Shown here piece by piece: positions 1 through 8,515 of a DNA stretch of 64,000 nt. How positions within the stretch are numbered: position 1 is the stretch's first letter; each line of letters starts with the position of its first letter. Below the pieces are notes generated by a model. It saw only the letters and a list, made by a program, of their open reading frames with translations, had not been told where the DNA came from and ran no database searches. Origin of the DNA: Fodinibius sediminis (GTDB taxonomy: Bacteria > Bacteroidota > Rhodothermia > Balneolales > Balneolaceae); the NCBI RefSeq assembly GCF_900182555.1, contig NZ_FXTH01000004.1:124001-188000 (forward strand). Reading direction: 5' to 3'. The translations under genes and the position numbers were made by a program.

Positions 1-6
1 AAATTG

Positions 7-372
7 TGGAGGTGCGGGGAATCGAACCCCGGTCCGAAATGGCATATCGTTCAAGCATCTACATGCTTAGTTACCGAATTAGGTTTCGCCTGCAGCAACG
101 CTCAGTAACACACAACTGCAGACTATTCCGTATAGAGTTTACACGGCCCCTGACGGAAGGCAAGAAGCCGTGCTATCCTGTCATAATCGACGCTCCCAAC
201 GGCCCTGACAGGCAAGTGACCGTGAGAACGGCTAAGCTGCGTTACGCAGCCAAGCTATAAGAATAGTTGTTGTCAACTACATTTAATGCATGATGTTTTT
301 TACGAGTGTCATCGCTCAAACTCGGCATGCAGCCTGCGATTCTACTCATCCCGTCGAATCCGCTACACCCCC
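7..372 (-). ncRNA. ssrA: tmRNA (transfer-messenger RNA)
   Basis: The minus strand begins with GGGGGTG followed by the conserved tmRNA block GTAGCGGATTCGAC. It ends with a T-arm of the GGTTCGATTCC type and CACCTCC, which pairs with the 5' GGGGGTG (one G-U pair), to form the tRNA-like acceptor stem. CCA is not encoded after the discriminator A at position 7. The tag reading frame runs from a GCA resume codon (complement of 287-289) to TAA (complement of 242-244) and reads ALNVVDNNYSYSLAA. The hydrophobic LAA end fits a degron for ClpXP-type proteases. tmRNA rescues stalled ribosomes together with SmpB, which is not in this window. The length of about 366 nt is normal for one-piece tmRNA. The exact 5' end is set by acceptor-stem pairing, not by a promoter. 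Confidence 0.95.
242..289 (-). other. tmRNA proteolysis-tag reading frame
   Basis: Sixteen codons from GCA to TAA inside the tmRNA encode the 15-residue tag ALNVVDNNYSYSLAA. It is longer than the 11-residue E. coli tag and ends in SLAA rather than ALAA. The choice of GCA as resume codon is inferred from the usual alanine resume codon and from its position ahead of the NNY...LAA block. Confidence 0.8.
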
Positions 373-564
373 AAAATGTGAAAGAACGTGTCCAGGAAGC
401 CTCCTTCCTGAATCTGTTGTAATATAACAAATGATTAACGGGATACCATTCCCGATTATTGCGGGCCCCGGGCCCCTCCAACGCTGCTGCGAGGGCCCAG
501 GAGCCGAATGGCGGCAACGGCGATAGCTGCCTGCACAAAACTGTGCGAGGAGCACCGCGGCTGC

Positions 565-3150
565 CTATATCACGATCTCGCCGGCCGGGGGACGCAGGTT
601 GTAGTTCGAGCTCATCACCTGCCCGTAGGCCCCGGTATTGGCCACCAGGACCACATCCCCCTCCCCGGCATGCGGGAACAGGCGGTCGATGCCCAGCTTG
701 TCGCCCGACTCGCAGATGGGCCCCACGATATTCACGGACTGGCTGTTGGGCTCATCCAGCCGCGAGAGGTTGACGATGGTATGCCGCGCCCCGTAGAGGG
801 CCGGGCGGATAAAGGAGTTCATGCCCGTATCCACGCCCACGTACTTGACCTGCCCCTTCCCTTTCAGCTGGGTGACGCGCGTCAGCAGCACGCCGGCCAC
901 CGCCACCAGGAACCGGCCCGGCTCCACCCAGAGCTCGTAGCCGGGGTGGGCCTCCCGGAACTGCTCGAGCGAGGACGCCACCTCCTGTACATCCAGGTGG
1001 GCCTCCGTCTCGTTCTCCCGGATGCCGAAGCCGCCGCCCAGGTCCAGGATGTCCACCCCGCCCAGCTCCTCGGCCACTTCGTGCAGGATGATGGCCGTTC
1101 GTTTCCAGGAGTAGGGATCCTTGATGCCGCTGCCGATGTGGGCGTGCAGCCCCCTGACGGTGATGTTCAGCTCTTCGACCCGCTCCGCCACCTCTTCGAT
1201 CTCAAAGCGGGGGATGCCAAACTTGGAGTGCATGCCCCCGGTCTTGACGTGCTTGTGGTGGCCGTGGCCGTGGCCCGGGTCGATGCGCAGGAAGAGCTCC
1301 TCGTCCTCGAAAAGCGCCGGCCACTCCCGCAGCGGGTAGATATTATCCAGCGTCAGATTGACGCCCAGCTCAAGGGCCTCTCCGTATTCGGTGCGGGGGG
1401 CAAAATTCGGGGTGAAGAGGATCTCCCCGCGGTCGATGTCGGGGAACAGCTCCAGCACCCGGCGCACCTCGCCGATGGAAACGCATTCAAAGCCGAAGCC
1501 CAGCTCGCGGAAGGTGCGCAGCACCTCCGGGTTCGCATTGGCCTTCATGGCATACAGTCGGTAATCCACCGGGTCGATGCTCTCGATCATCGCGGCATAC
1601 TTCTTCAGCGTGTCGGTGTCGTACACATAGCTGGTGCCCGAGCGTTCCACCAGGTCGAGCAGCTGCTCCTGCTTTTCCTTCCACCAGGGCTGCTGATCAC
1701 GGACATCCTTCTCCTGCTCGCCCATCAGCTCGGGCCAGGTCAGCCCGAACGACTGCTGGTTGCCCGACTGGGTGATGATATGGTCGTGCAGCTGGCGGAC
1801 CAGCCGCTCGGCCTGCTCGTTCTCCACCACGAAGGTGAAGTTGAGGTCGTTGGCGGCCTGGTTGACCAGGTACACCTTCTGCTCCTCGAAGACCTCGAAG
1901 GCCCCGCCCAGCTGGTGCAGGATGGTGCGTATGCGCCGCCCCAGCAGGCTCACCGCAGAAACCGACTCGATCACCTTCACCCTGCAGAGCCCGGACAACT
2001 CTTCCACGAAGAGCTTGCGGACGTCATGGAAGTGCGAATTCAGTCCCGGGTCCAGCGATACCGTCACGTTCGACTCGGAGGTCGAGATCAGGTCGATAGA
2101 CAGCCCGTACTGCCGGAACACCTCGAAGACCTCCGCCAGGAAACCCACCTGCTGCCACATCCCCAGCGACTCCATGCTGATCAGCACCACATCCTTGCGC
2201 ACCGCTATCGTCTTGACGAGGGCCGCATCGTCGGACGACTCGTCCGAGATGACCGTCCCCGACAGCTCCGGGCGCTGGGTACAGCGCACGTGGATGGGAA
2301 TATGGTGCTTGCGTGCCGGCAGGATGCTGCGCGGGTGCAGGACCTCCGCCCCGTTGGTGGCGATCTCCTGGGCTTCCTTGTAGCTCAGGTGGTTGAGCAG
2401 GCGCGCCGACGGCACCGTCTGCGGGTTGGCCGAGAAGAGGCCCGGCACGTCGGTCCAGATCTCCAGCCGATCCGCGCCGATCTTGGCCGCGAAGTAGGCG
2501 GCGGACACATCCGATCCCCCGCGTCCCAGCACCACGGTCTTGCCGTTCTCGTCACTGCCGATAAAGCCCTGGGTGACCACCAGGTCGCCCGCCGCGTCAA
2601 GCCGCTCGCGCACCGAGGCGTCCTCGTCGGTGGCACTGACCGCGGCCAGGATCAGCGACCGTTCGCTCACATCCTTCAGGGTTTCCGTGCGGATGCAGTC
2701 GCGGGCGTCGATCCAGGCGCCCGTACCCAGCTCGCGGCGCACATAGGCGGCGCCCAGTTTGGTCGCCATCAGCTCGCCCATGGCCAGCAGCCGGGCCTGA
2801 ACCCGGTAGCTCGCCTCCCCGATCAGCTCCATGCCCTTCACCATATGTTCGAGCTCGCTGAAATCATCCGCCAGCAGCTCATCCACCGGCACCTCCAGGG
2901 CCTCCCCCAGCTCGTAATGGCGGTTCTTGACCTCCTGCACCAGCTCGCCCGTCTCGTTCTCCGGCGCCCGTTCAATGAGCTCCTCCAGCTTGTCGGAGAT
3001 GCCGCTCAGGGCCGAGTGCACCATGCAGACCCGGTAGCCCTCCGCGCGGCGCTGTTTGATAACCGACACAATATTTTTCCAGTTCTCCAGGCTGGACACG
3101 CTGGTCCCCCCGAATTTCAGTACAATCCAATGTGCTTCTTCGTTCGACAT
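565..3150 (-). CDS. lysC-lysA: Bifunctional aspartate kinase / diaminopimelate decarboxylase
   Basis: This 861-residue fusion would catalyse both the first step (phosphorylation of aspartate) and the last step (decarboxylation of meso-diaminopimelate) of lysine synthesis. Residues 1 to about 460 are an aspartokinase: KFGGTS at 12-17, a GRGGSD block near 208, and tandem ACT regulatory domains before residue 460. Residues about 475-861 are a group IV PLP decarboxylase: the PLP lysine in YAMKANANPEV is K536, followed by HIGSG, the glycine-rich LGGGFG and WVEPGR. Separate lysC and lysA genes are the rule. This fusion is known from Xanthomonas and relatives and from scattered other lineages. The start ATG is the first codon of the kinase fold. 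Lysine feedback through the ACT domains is likely but cannot be proven from sequence. Confidence 0.93.
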   Translation of the reverse strand: MSNEEAHWIVLKFGGTSVSSLENWKNIVSVIKQRRAEGYRVCMVHSALSGISDKLEELIERAPENETGELVQEVKNRHYELGEALEVPVDELLADDFSELEHMVKGMELIGEASYRVQARLLAMGELMATKLGAAYVRRELGTGAWIDARDCIRTETLKDVSERSLILAAVSATDEDASVRERLDAAGDLVVTQGFIGSDENGKTVVLGRGGSDVSAAYFAAKIGADRLEIWTDVPGLFSANPQTVPSARLLNHLSYKEAQEIATNGAEVLHPRSILPARKHHIPIHVRCTQRPELSGTVISDESSDDAALVKTIAVRKDVVLISMESLGMWQQVGFLAEVFEVFRQYGLSIDLISTSESNVTVSLDPGLNSHFHDVRKLFVEELSGLCRVKVIESVSAVSLLGRRIRTILHQLGGAFEVFEEQKVYLVNQAANDLNFTFVVENEQAERLVRQLHDHIITQSGNQQSFGLTWPELMGEQEKDVRDQQPWWKEKQEQLLDLVERSGTSYVYDTDTLKKYAAMIESIDPVDYRLYAMKANANPEVLRTFRELGFGFECVSIGEVRRVLELFPDIDRGEILFTPNFAPRTEYGEALELGVNLTLDNIYPLREWPALFEDEELFLRIDPGHGHGHHKHVKTGGMHSKFGIPRFEIEEVAERVEELNITVRGLHAHIGSGIKDPYSWKRTAIILHEVAEELGGVDILDLGGGFGIRENETEAHLDVQEVASSLEQFREAHPGYELWVEPGRFLVAVAGVLLTRVTQLKGKGQVKYVGVDTGMNSFIRPALYGARHTIVNLSRLDEPNSQSVNIVGPICESGDKLGIDRLFPHAGEGDVVLVANTGAYGQVMSSNYNLRPPAGEIVI

Positions 3151-3355
3151 CCTGACAATTTATCCTGTTTGTTGGCTTTAGATGGCCGTTCCTTGGTTAG
3201 CGCAGAATATAATACATCTGATACCCTTTTTTGAAAAAAAAGAAAACTTTTCTTAAGTAGCATTGAGATCGGCGGAAACCCCGTCATAACAGCAGGGCCC
3301 GCCGCCCCCGGTAGGGACGGGGATACAGAACCAACGGGATGGAGGGAACGGCCCC

Positions 3356-4045
3356 ATGAAGATCATACTGCTGCATACCAGCCTGCTGGAAGGCAGGGCG
3401 TTATCGGTTGTTCTACAAACCAGAGGATATCACGTCAGTTTAAGCCCATACCAGGGACCCCTCCCCTTTTCCCATTCCCTTTCTGCAGATTCTTTATTTA
3501 TCATCGATACTTCATTATTACCCCAGCTGCAGGAATCCCAGGTAGATTGGCTATGCAAATCGAACCGCTGTATTGTACTGCTGGGAAACTTAGCGCAGCT
3601 ATTTTGGTTTTTTAAATTCGAGGGCCCGAAAAGGGGCTATGTCTGTAAAAACGACCCAATCCGGCACCTTTATTCAGGAATTAAAAAACTGAGTGATGAA
3701 TCGCTTTTCCTCAGCCAAATGGCGCTGGATCTGCTGCACAAAGAGAGGCTGATGAGGCAGCAGTCATTATTCGGGCAAACCCTCGCTCAGTACCTTACCA
3801 AAACGGAGCTTCAAATTATGCATGAGGTGGCAGTAGGAAAGATAACAAAACAGATTGCGGTTGATCGAAATCGGAGCTATCATACCATCAATAATCACCG
3901 CAAGAACATTATCGAAAAACTACGCCTCAACGGGAAGCTTCGACTTGCGCAGTTCTGTTATCAGCAGAAAAATGCCATTCACACCCTGGTATCCCTTCAG
4001 AAAAACAGGGAAACTATTGATAAACTCACCAAAAATGACCAGTAA
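3356..4045 (+). CDS. LuxR-type HTH regulator with degenerate receiver-like N-terminus
   Basis: A 229-residue protein whose residues about 145-205 form a LuxR/GerE-type DNA-binding domain (LTKTELQIMHEVAVGKITKQIA, then a recognition helix with HTINNHRKNI). Residues 1-115 look like a response-regulator receiver fold, with a hydrophobic first strand, an aspartate in FIID (D51) and a late lysine. The acidic pair that normally follows strand 1 is replaced by HTS, so classical phosphorylation is doubtful. It is the first gene of the AT-rich island and points at the exporter genes, so I infer it controls them. A GGAGGG ribosome-binding site lies about 10 bases before the ATG. No sensor kinase gene is nearby. 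Confidence 0.75.
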   Translation: MKIILLHTSLLEGRALSVVLQTRGYHVSLSPYQGPLPFSHSLSADSLFIIDTSLLPQLQESQVDWLCKSNRCIVLLGNLAQLFWFFKFEGPKRGYVCKNDPIRHLYSGIKKLSDESLFLSQMALDLLHKERLMRQQSLFGQTLAQYLTKTELQIMHEVAVGKITKQIAVDRNRSYHTINNHRKNIIEKLRLNGKLRLAQFCYQQKNAIHTLVSLQKNRETIDKLTKNDQ

Positions 4046-4410
4046 TAGCTATTTACTTTAATCTCATTTCATCATTGGTTGAAGACAGTTCATTATAAAC
4101 CTGCTTCTGGGGGAAAAACTCTTTACGAAACAGGAGGTCAATATGCTTTGAACTGAGATTTGGCTTCATAAAGCTTTTCAAATGACATTCATCAAGTCAG
4201 GGGGATTGAGGGAAATCCTACATCAAAAAAACGATTGGGACGGCACTAACTAGTATCCTTCAAATGCAGCCATAGAAGCAAGTCCAGATCACATACATCT
4301 GCTTGCTATTCACATAGCATTTAAATGAATTTCGTTACTCCAAAAAAAAGCCTCAGGAGTATCTATGTGAATTTAATTTTGTTTCGCTTAATATTTTCGG
4401 GGGTACGTCT
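4046..4410 (+). other. Intergenic leader before the HlyD gene
   Basis: No credible gene was seen in these 365 bases. The stretch is AT-rich and has many stops. It contains an unusually strong ribosome-binding site (AGGAGGT, 4132-4138) in front of a two-codon frame, ATG CTT TGA, at 4143-4151. It probably holds the promoter and leader of the export operon. A frame starting at 4325 that overlaps the HlyD start looks like a chance shadow. Confidence 0.5.
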
Positions 4411-5601
4411 ATGGAAATATTTCCATCAGAAATTATTGATAATTCAGCAGAAGAAAATTTTCGCAAACACACTGTTGAAACTGAAGTCATATACTCCACA
4501 ACCATCCTGTTGATTTTGGCTGCAATTGCCGCATTGCCATTTCTGTTTGTTGAAGTAAGCGTTCATAGCGGGGGCATCATTACCTCTGTCACCGAGCGGA
4601 ATCAACTTACTTCTCCTGTTACCGGCAAAGTAAAGCATCTGTACATCCATGAAAATCAATCTGTAGCAAGAGGTGAACAGGTTGCAGAAATAGCGTCTCC
4701 CATACTTCAGGAAAAATTAAAGTATAATATCAGCCGTCGGGAAAAAGTTAAGAGCTATCTTCAAGATCTCTCCATACTAATAAATATTGATTCCTCCTCC
4801 ACCCTGCAATCAATTGCCTTGGCCACACCTAAATACCAGCACTCACTACTGCAGTTTCAGCATCGGGTCCAAAGTACCACTCATAAAATTCAAAAGGTGA
4901 GCCAAAGCTATCAGCGAGAACAAAAACTATATGAGCTTGAAATGCTCAGTCCGGCCCAATATGAAAGAGCAAAATTTAAGCTTCAAGCATCCCATAATAA
5001 GCTCCAGCTCCATTTCAAACAGCAGCTGAACAAGTGGCAGTCTGAAGAAATTATGTATCAGGATGAACTGGAGCAGCTTCAGACAAAAAATGAACAACTA
5101 AAAAAAGAACAGCAACAATATATCATAAGAGCCCCGGTAACCGGCACAGTTCAGAATATCAAGGGTTTATATGAAGGGAGCTTCGTATCACAGAACCAGA
5201 AACTAGCTGAAATTTCACCAGATACCCGACTTATTGCTGAGTGTTATGTATCACCAAAAAGTATCGGATTAATCAAAGAAGGAATGAAAGCCCGTTTCAA
5301 GATTTCAGCTTTTGATTACAACCATTGGGGTACCATTACTGGCAAGGTTGAAGAAATATCCAACGATATCAGCATAATCAATAACCAACCTGTTTTTATT
5401 GTACGCAGTGTATTAGACCAGACATATCTTGAACTTAAAAACGGTCATCGGGGAAATCTCAGAAAGGGAATGACCATACAGGCACGATTTTACATTACCC
5501 ATCGAAGCCTTTTTCAACTCCTCTATGACAACGTTGACGACTGGCTGAATCCCAACTGGGACAGCCCGAAACGGGAGGACAACAGGTCTTTTAATAAATA
5601 A
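4411..5601 (+). CDS. HlyD-family membrane fusion protein (peptide exporter adaptor)
   Basis: This 396-residue protein would bridge the inner-membrane exporter to an outer-membrane channel during peptide secretion. Residues about 28-48 are a single membrane segment. The first half of a biotinyl/lipoyl-like domain follows (SPVTGKVKHLYIHENQSV near 68-86). A long coiled coil occupies about 100-235. The second lipoyl half (IRAPVTGTVQNIKGLYEG) is near 238, and a beta-barrel domain ends the protein. This order is typical of adaptors of bacteriocin and RTX-type type I systems. It lies 69 bases ahead of the peptidase-containing ABC transporter, which supports one operon. No TolC-like partner gene is in the window, so a chromosomal one elsewhere is presumed. 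Confidence 0.88.
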   Translation: MEIFPSEIIDNSAEENFRKHTVETEVIYSTTILLILAAIAALPFLFVEVSVHSGGIITSVTERNQLTSPVTGKVKHLYIHENQSVARGEQVAEIASPILQEKLKYNISRREKVKSYLQDLSILINIDSSSTLQSIALATPKYQHSLLQFQHRVQSTTHKIQKVSQSYQREQKLYELEMLSPAQYERAKFKLQASHNKLQLHFKQQLNKWQSEEIMYQDELEQLQTKNEQLKKEQQQYIIRAPVTGTVQNIKGLYEGSFVSQNQKLAEISPDTRLIAECYVSPKSIGLIKEGMKARFKISAFDYNHWGTITGKVEEISNDISIINNQPVFIVRSVLDQTYLELKNGHRGNLRKGMTIQARFYITHRSLFQLLYDNVDDWLNPNWDSPKREDNRSFNK

Positions 5602-5670
5602 ATCTGACCCTATTGTTGAATCCTGTATTTATTGAGAACACAAAAAATGTGAATATCAAAATAGTCTTCA

Positions 5671-7875
5671 ATGATGTGGTTCAAAGAACAGAAGATAGGG
5701 ATTAAACAACATGATATCACAGACTGCGGGGCAGCTTGTCTCGCATCCGTAGCCGCCTATTATGAACTTAAGATGCCAATTGCACGCATCCGTCAATATG
5801 CCTCAACCGATAAAAAAGGAACGAATGTTCTGGGGATGATAGAAGCTGCTGAACAATTGGGCTTTACAGCCAAAGGAGTCAAGGGCGACTTTGAGAGCCT
5901 GTTCAAAATCCCAACTCCTGCTGTTGCTCATATTCTGCTGAAAGAGGTTCTGTATCACTATGTAGTCCTTTATGAGGCCAATGACCAACATATTGTGGTC
6001 ATGGATCCACGCGACGGGAAGCTCCATAATATTCCACACGAGGAGTTTAAGAAACAATGGACAGGGGTCCTGGTACTCCTCATGCCGGATGGTAATTTCC
6101 AGAAAGGCAATGAGAAAATATCTATTACCAGCCGCCTGTGGTATCTTTTGAAACCTCACAGAAAAGTTCTACTACAAGCTCTTTTCGGGGCAGCCGTATT
6201 CACAATTATTGGCCTTTCCACAGCTATATTTGTCCAGCTCATCGTTGACCATGTACTACCAGAGCAAAATGAAAATTTGTTAAACCTGCTTGGTATCGGG
6301 ATGTGTATTCTGCTGGTACTGCAAATTTTCATAGGCACTACCAAAACCATATTTACCCTCAAAACAGGTCAGCTTATCGATGCCCGGCTCATCCTGGGAT
6401 ACTACAAGCATCTGTTGAAATTACCCCAGCAATTTTTTGATACCATGCGTGTGGGAGAAATTATATCACGGATCAACGACGCCGTAAAAATCCGAACGTT
6501 CATCAATGATGTTTCAATCAATCTGGCTGTTAATCTATTTGTCGTTCTTTTTTCATTTGGTCTGATGTTCACCTATTTCTGGAAATTGGGTTTGGTTATG
6601 CTGGCTATTATCCCCATGTACATGATCGTCTATGCCATCACCAACACAATCAACAGAAAGACGCAACGCAACGTGATGGAAGATGCAGCGGATCTGGAAT
6701 CACAATTGGTGGAATCCCTTAATTCCGTATCAACGATTAAGCAGTTTGGACTTGAAGAATTCGCTAACCTCAAAACAGAAAACCGTTTTGTCCGGCTCCT
6801 CAAATCCATCTACCGATCAGGGCTGAATTCCGTATTTGCCAGCAACGCCTCAGCCTTTATATCAAAGGTTTTCACCATTATTCTGCTCTGGCTGGGTGCT
6901 TATTATGTGATGGTAAATGTAATAACTACCGGAGAGCTGATGTCTTTCTATTCGGTAATAGGTTACTTTACTGGACCAGCAGAAAAGCTTATAGGTATGA
7001 ATAAGACCATCCAGGATGCCATTATTGCCGGTGACCGACTTTTCGAAATTATGGACCTGGAAAAAGAACAAGAAGGGAAACAGGTGGAACTGCAAGACCA
7101 CATGATTGGCGATATTGTCTTTAAGAATGTCAAATTTCGTTATGGTTCAAGGGTAACCGTTTTTGATAATCTAAGCATCACCATCCCCAAAGGCAGGGTC
7201 ACAGCTTTTGTAGGAGAAAGCGGTTCCGGCAAAACTACCATCATTAATATTCTGCAAAAACTCTACCCACTGGATGACGGCAAGGTACTGATTGGCAATA
7301 TGAACCTGGACTACATGACCAATGCCAGTCTTCGCAAACAAATCTCGGTTGTGCCCCAGACAGTTGATCTCTTTGCTGGAAATGTGATTGAAAATATTGC
7401 TGTGGGTGTCTTTGAACCAGATATGCAGCACATCATTAATATATGTCAAGACCTTGGCATTCTGGACTTCATAGAAGATTTACCTCACGGCTTTGAGACC
7501 TACTTGGGAGAAAACGGAGCTACGCTGTCAGGCGGACAAAAACAACGAATAGCCATTGCCCGTGCGCTCTATACCGATCCTGAAATCCTCATACTGGATG
7601 AAGCCACTTCTTCACTCGATTCCTCATCCGAACAGCACGTGCAACGTGCCCTGCAAGTGCTTAAGAAAAAAGATAAAACAATCATACTTATAGCACATCG
7701 CCTGAGTACTGTCTTTCATGCCGATAAAATATGCGTATTGAGTGAAGGCCAAATTGCAGAAGAAGGCACTCATCAGGAATTGATGGCTAATGAAGAAGAG
7801 TACTACCAACTATGGCAAAAACAGTTCCCCATTCTCAACGGAACATCCTTAGCCGAACTCAAATCATCCCAATAA
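5671..7875 (+). CDS. Peptidase-containing ABC transporter (C39 peptidase, double-glycine exporter)
   Basis: A 734-residue PCAT that would cut a double-glycine leader and export the mature peptide. Residues 1-140 are a C39 cysteine peptidase with catalytic C19 (in DITDCGAACLASV), H96 (HYVVLYE) and D112 (MDPRDG), all present. Residues about 165-450 are the transmembrane domain. The C-terminal nucleotide-binding domain has Walker A GESGSGKTT with K521, the signature LSGGQKQR at 619-626, and Walker B ILILDEATSSLD with D643/E644. The peptidase and ATPase motifs are intact, so it should be active. The length is normal for LagD/PCAT1-like exporters. Two small genes with double-glycine leaders lie just downstream and are the obvious substrates. 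Confidence 0.94.
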   Translation: MMWFKEQKIGIKQHDITDCGAACLASVAAYYELKMPIARIRQYASTDKKGTNVLGMIEAAEQLGFTAKGVKGDFESLFKIPTPAVAHILLKEVLYHYVVLYEANDQHIVVMDPRDGKLHNIPHEEFKKQWTGVLVLLMPDGNFQKGNEKISITSRLWYLLKPHRKVLLQALFGAAVFTIIGLSTAIFVQLIVDHVLPEQNENLLNLLGIGMCILLVLQIFIGTTKTIFTLKTGQLIDARLILGYYKHLLKLPQQFFDTMRVGEIISRINDAVKIRTFINDVSINLAVNLFVVLFSFGLMFTYFWKLGLVMLAIIPMYMIVYAITNTINRKTQRNVMEDAADLESQLVESLNSVSTIKQFGLEEFANLKTENRFVRLLKSIYRSGLNSVFASNASAFISKVFTIILLWLGAYYVMVNVITTGELMSFYSVIGYFTGPAEKLIGMNKTIQDAIIAGDRLFEIMDLEKEQEGKQVELQDHMIGDIVFKNVKFRYGSRVTVFDNLSITIPKGRVTAFVGESGSGKTTIINILQKLYPLDDGKVLIGNMNLDYMTNASLRKQISVVPQTVDLFAGNVIENIAVGVFEPDMQHIINICQDLGILDFIEDLPHGFETYLGENGATLSGGQKQRIAIARALYTDPEILILDEATSSLDSSSEQHVQRALQVLKKKDKTIILIAHRLSTVFHADKICVLSEGQIAEEGTHQELMANEEEYYQLWQKQFPILNGTSLAELKSSQ

Positions 7876-7891
7876 TTAAAAAGAGAACGCT

Positions 7892-8200
7892 ATGGCTTTA
7901 CATACCTATTTAAACCGGATACGACGACTGGATGCAATGATACAAAGAAAAAGTACAGGCCCACCAGAACAGCTGGCCCGGAAACTGGGAATATCAGAGC
8001 GATGGTTATATAAATTTTTACGTGAACTAAAGGAAGAGTTTGACTGTCCCATCACATATGATCACTACCGAAAAAGCTACGTCTATGAAGAAAGGGGGAA
8101 GTTTATCGTAGGCTTTGAAAGTATTTCCAACAGACAACAAAAAGAAATTAGTGGTGGAACTTTAAGAAAATCTGAACGACCGTATTTATTTGTTCAGTAG
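7892..8200 (+). CDS. Small HTH-domain protein
   Basis: A 102-residue protein starting 16 bases after the exporter stop, so almost certainly co-transcribed with it. Residues about 22-55 read as a helix-turn-helix (PPEQLARKLGISERWLYKFLRELKE) of the DeoR/HTH_11 style. After it comes a DHYRKSYVYEERGKF hairpin like the wing seen in small Bacteroidota HTH proteins. No effector domain is present. A local regulator of peptide genes is a reasonable inference but unproven. The C-terminal 30 residues are not recognisable. Confidence 0.7.
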   Translation: MALHTYLNRIRRLDAMIQRKSTGPPEQLARKLGISERWLYKFLRELKEEFDCPITYDHYRKSYVYEERGKFIVGFESISNRQQKEISGGTLRKSERPYLFVQ

Positions 8201-8285
8201 CAGGTCCTTATTTAGAAGTAGAAATCATTATTGAAATGGTTTCATCATAAAAATTATGATAACTAAATATATAAGGCTATTTGAT

Positions 8286-8456
8286 ATGGATAATTTAGAT
8301 AGAATGGGGTTAATCGAGATTAAATCAGAAACTCAAATAAAAACTTATGGTGGAAGAATATTCTGGGGGCTTCTTGGAGCAGCTATTTATGATTGTATTG
8401 CCAACCACGAAACTTTCACCAAAAGCTTTAAGGAAGGCTATAAAGATCATAGTTGA
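8286..8456 (+). CDS. Double-glycine leader peptide 1 (putative bacteriocin precursor)
   Basis: From the ATG at 8286 this gene encodes 56 residues; an in-frame ATG at 8256 would add ten. The leader MDNLDRMGLIEIKSETQIKTYGG has 23 residues and ends in Gly-Gly. It has hydrophobic residues at about -12 and -5 (I...I), like leaders cut by C39 peptidases. The predicted mature part has 33 residues, begins RIFWGLLGAAIYDC, carries one cysteine and ends in a basic, hydrophilic tail (KSFKEGYKDHS). That pattern fits a class II, non-lanthionine bacteriocin or signal peptide. No modifying enzyme was seen. It lies 85 bases after the HTH gene and ahead of peptide 2. The core family was not recognised. Confidence 0.72.
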   Translation: MDNLDRMGLIEIKSETQIKTYGGRIFWGLLGAAIYDCIANHETFTKSFKEGYKDHS

Positions 8457-8515
8457 AAGAATAATACTTTATCAATAATTCTAAACACGTTTTTGTTATG
8501 GGCTATAAAAACCTT

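Noticed and set aside
438-453. Inverted repeat CGGGATACCATTCCCG and the nearby GGGCCC-rich stretch (462-500) as a lysC-lysA terminator
   Set aside because: The stem is only 5 bp and no T-run follows on the minus strand; the GGGCCC repeats are self-complementary by composition.
508-3234. A 908-codon open frame on the plus strand
   Set aside because: It is antisense to the fused lysine-pathway gene, whose motifs are complete. The open frame results from GC-rich codon bias, and the protein is low-complexity with no known domain.
3240-3254. Palindrome AAGAAAACTTTTCTT between lysC-lysA and the LuxR-type gene
   Set aside because: It lies in a very A/T-biased stretch where such repeats arise easily; no second copy was noticed to support an operator.
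4325-4513. A 62-codon frame overlapping the HlyD start
   Set aside because: It overlaps the HlyD gene by about 100 bases in another frame, has no ribosome-binding site, and its sequence is unlike a leader peptide.
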